The notes under the pieces: model-generated
What the model was told of the DNA's origin: nothing
The model's input: only the letters and a program-made list of their open reading frames with translations
The model's database searches: none
Assembly (NCBI GenBank): GCA_019916065.1
Contig: CM034239.1
Coordinates: forward strand, 38,712,419-38,776,418
Source: Vitellaria paradoxa
Taxonomy: Eukaryota; Streptophyta; Magnoliopsida; Ericales; Sapotaceae
Length of the DNA: 64,000 nt
Direction: 5' to 3'
Part shown: one piece after another, positions 63,062 to 64,000 of the stretch
How positions within the stretch are numbered: the stretch's first letter is position 1
Layout of the letters: each line of letters starts with the position of its first letter
Program-made: the position numbers and the translations under genes

Positions 63062-64000
63062 TTTATTATAAAAATGATGCGTCTTATCCCTAATTCAAGA
63101 CCTACAACAATGGTTATTTTACTGCACCAAGGAAAAAAAATTTGCAGAAGATTTTGATGGTTTAGTATTTTTTTTAACTAAAAAAAATTGATCCAATTAA
63201 AAAAAGAAAAGCATCACATAGTCATAAGCACGAACATTCAATAGAGGATTTTTTTTTTTTTTTTTTTTGGGAGGGGGGAGTGAGGTTAACTAGATTTTTG
63301 CCCTATCGACATTCATGTTGTTTTTAGTATACTATCTTGCAGCTTCAAATGCAATAATTTACCCCTCATGATTGCGCTATAGTGCATTTTTCAAAAATTT
63401 CCTCTAAATTAACTAAAATTAATTTTATTTTAGCTCATAATATTTTTAAATGCAACCTTAATCCCTCATGGTCTAGGATTGAAGTTAACTATTGACAAAA
63501 TCGATAGAGACAAAATCGATAGAAAATATATACACATATAGGCAACCTAGAGTACAAAACTCTCGTATTGTATGGTTTGGCAAGAGGTAAACGCAGAGGC
63601 CTTCCTTGTACAAGTAAAGAGATGCTTCCGATCTAATAGAAAATATAAAACAAAATAACCTTTCAACAAAACTTAGAAAAAAGAAAAAAAAAACTTCATA
63701 ACTAAAAAAAACCACTTGCCAAAAAAACTAAAAAAAACAACCTTTGACCAACACCACTAGAAAATAACTTTTACGAGTAATAAAAGAGAGATAAATAAGG
63801 ATAGAAAAATGAAAATAAAAACTTATGGTGCAAAAAGATATTATTTTAATTGATTGAAATTTTATTATAAAATAAAAATATTTTAATTACTGTGTATGAA
63901 ATCATAGTTAATTTAGAGAAAAAAGTTAACAATTACACTGTTACAAGTGGTGGGGTGGGAGAAATAAGGACCAAAAAATAAAAATAAAATTTATGAGGCA
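63062..64000. other. AT-rich intergenic DNA, no gene seen (copy 2)
   Basis: Counterpart of 20,258-21,206, with many one-base differences. The window ends while the match continues. Confidence 0.5.

Larger units (their letters stand above)
42795..64000. repeat. Large direct repeat, copy 2 (at least 21.2 kb)
   Basis: This is the second copy of positions 1-21,206 in the same orientation. Position 1 matches 42,795, and the window ends while the match is still running, so the right boundary is not visible. Sequence just left of 42,795 continues a related GT-rich and low-complexity motif, so the left junction is not proven either. An exact 100-N gap separates the two copies. Confidence 0.97.

Noticed and set aside
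1..64000. CRISPR arrays, rRNA or tRNA genes, organelle DNA insertions
   Set aside because: No regularly spaced short repeats, rRNA-like GC blocks or tRNA cloverleaf motifs were seen; the plastid link at 42.3-42.6 kb is to a nuclear gene for a plastid protein.

Overview
This is nuclear DNA of a flowering plant, most likely a eudicot and plausibly a woody one. It is very AT-rich, with long introns, microsatellites, and degraded RTE LINE, Ty3/gypsy and Helitron-like sequence. It also has a large CC-NBS-LRR resistance gene of the At4g27190 type and a nucleus-encoded plastid ribosomal protein (PSRP-3) fragment. No rRNA, tRNA or CRISPR was seen. The species cannot be named from the window.

The dominant feature is a direct repeat of at least 21.2 kb. 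Positions 1-21,206 recur at 42,795-64,000 with an offset of about 42.79 kb and very few substitutions. Both visible ends are set by the window edges, so the true repeat may be longer. Each copy holds, from left to right: two 1.2 kb tandem units; a minus-strand five-exon CC-NB-ARC-LRR gene (copy 1 exons 14,840-12,133, 10,490-9,835, 9,191-8,535, 4,850-4,107 and 3,955-3,734); and an AT-rich array of Helitron-like units. The third intron of the gene carries an RTE LINE tail and inverted Helitron-like pieces. The gene model gives about 1,662 residues: coiled coil, NB-ARC, a long LRR region including two tandemly duplicated 657-nt LRR exons, and an acidic C-terminal tail. Neither copy is open as given, but the single-base homopolymer breaks fall in different places in the two copies, and each copy is intact where the other is broken. 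That pattern fits consensus sequencing errors in two haplotypes, or a very young duplication, better than two true pseudogenes.

The 21.6 kb between the repeats is transposon-rich. It contains a decayed minus-strand Ty3/gypsy (Tat-like) element with gag, protease and reverse transcriptase remnants (about 21.8-25.7 kb). LTR-like sequence lies around it. A degenerate duplicated pair of blocks follows (28.4-30.9 kb), and then a promoter-like stretch running into an exact 100-N scaffold gap (32,231-32,330). Beyond the gap are a 3.8 kb region bounded by long, diverged inverted repeats (a possible Mutator-like element) and the last exon of a broken PSRP-3 copy (42,304-42,564), which sits next to the start of repeat copy 2.

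The gap between the two near-identical copies, and the frameshift pattern, make unmerged overlapping contigs or haplotigs the leading explanation. A real tandem segmental duplication of a resistance-gene locus remains possible.
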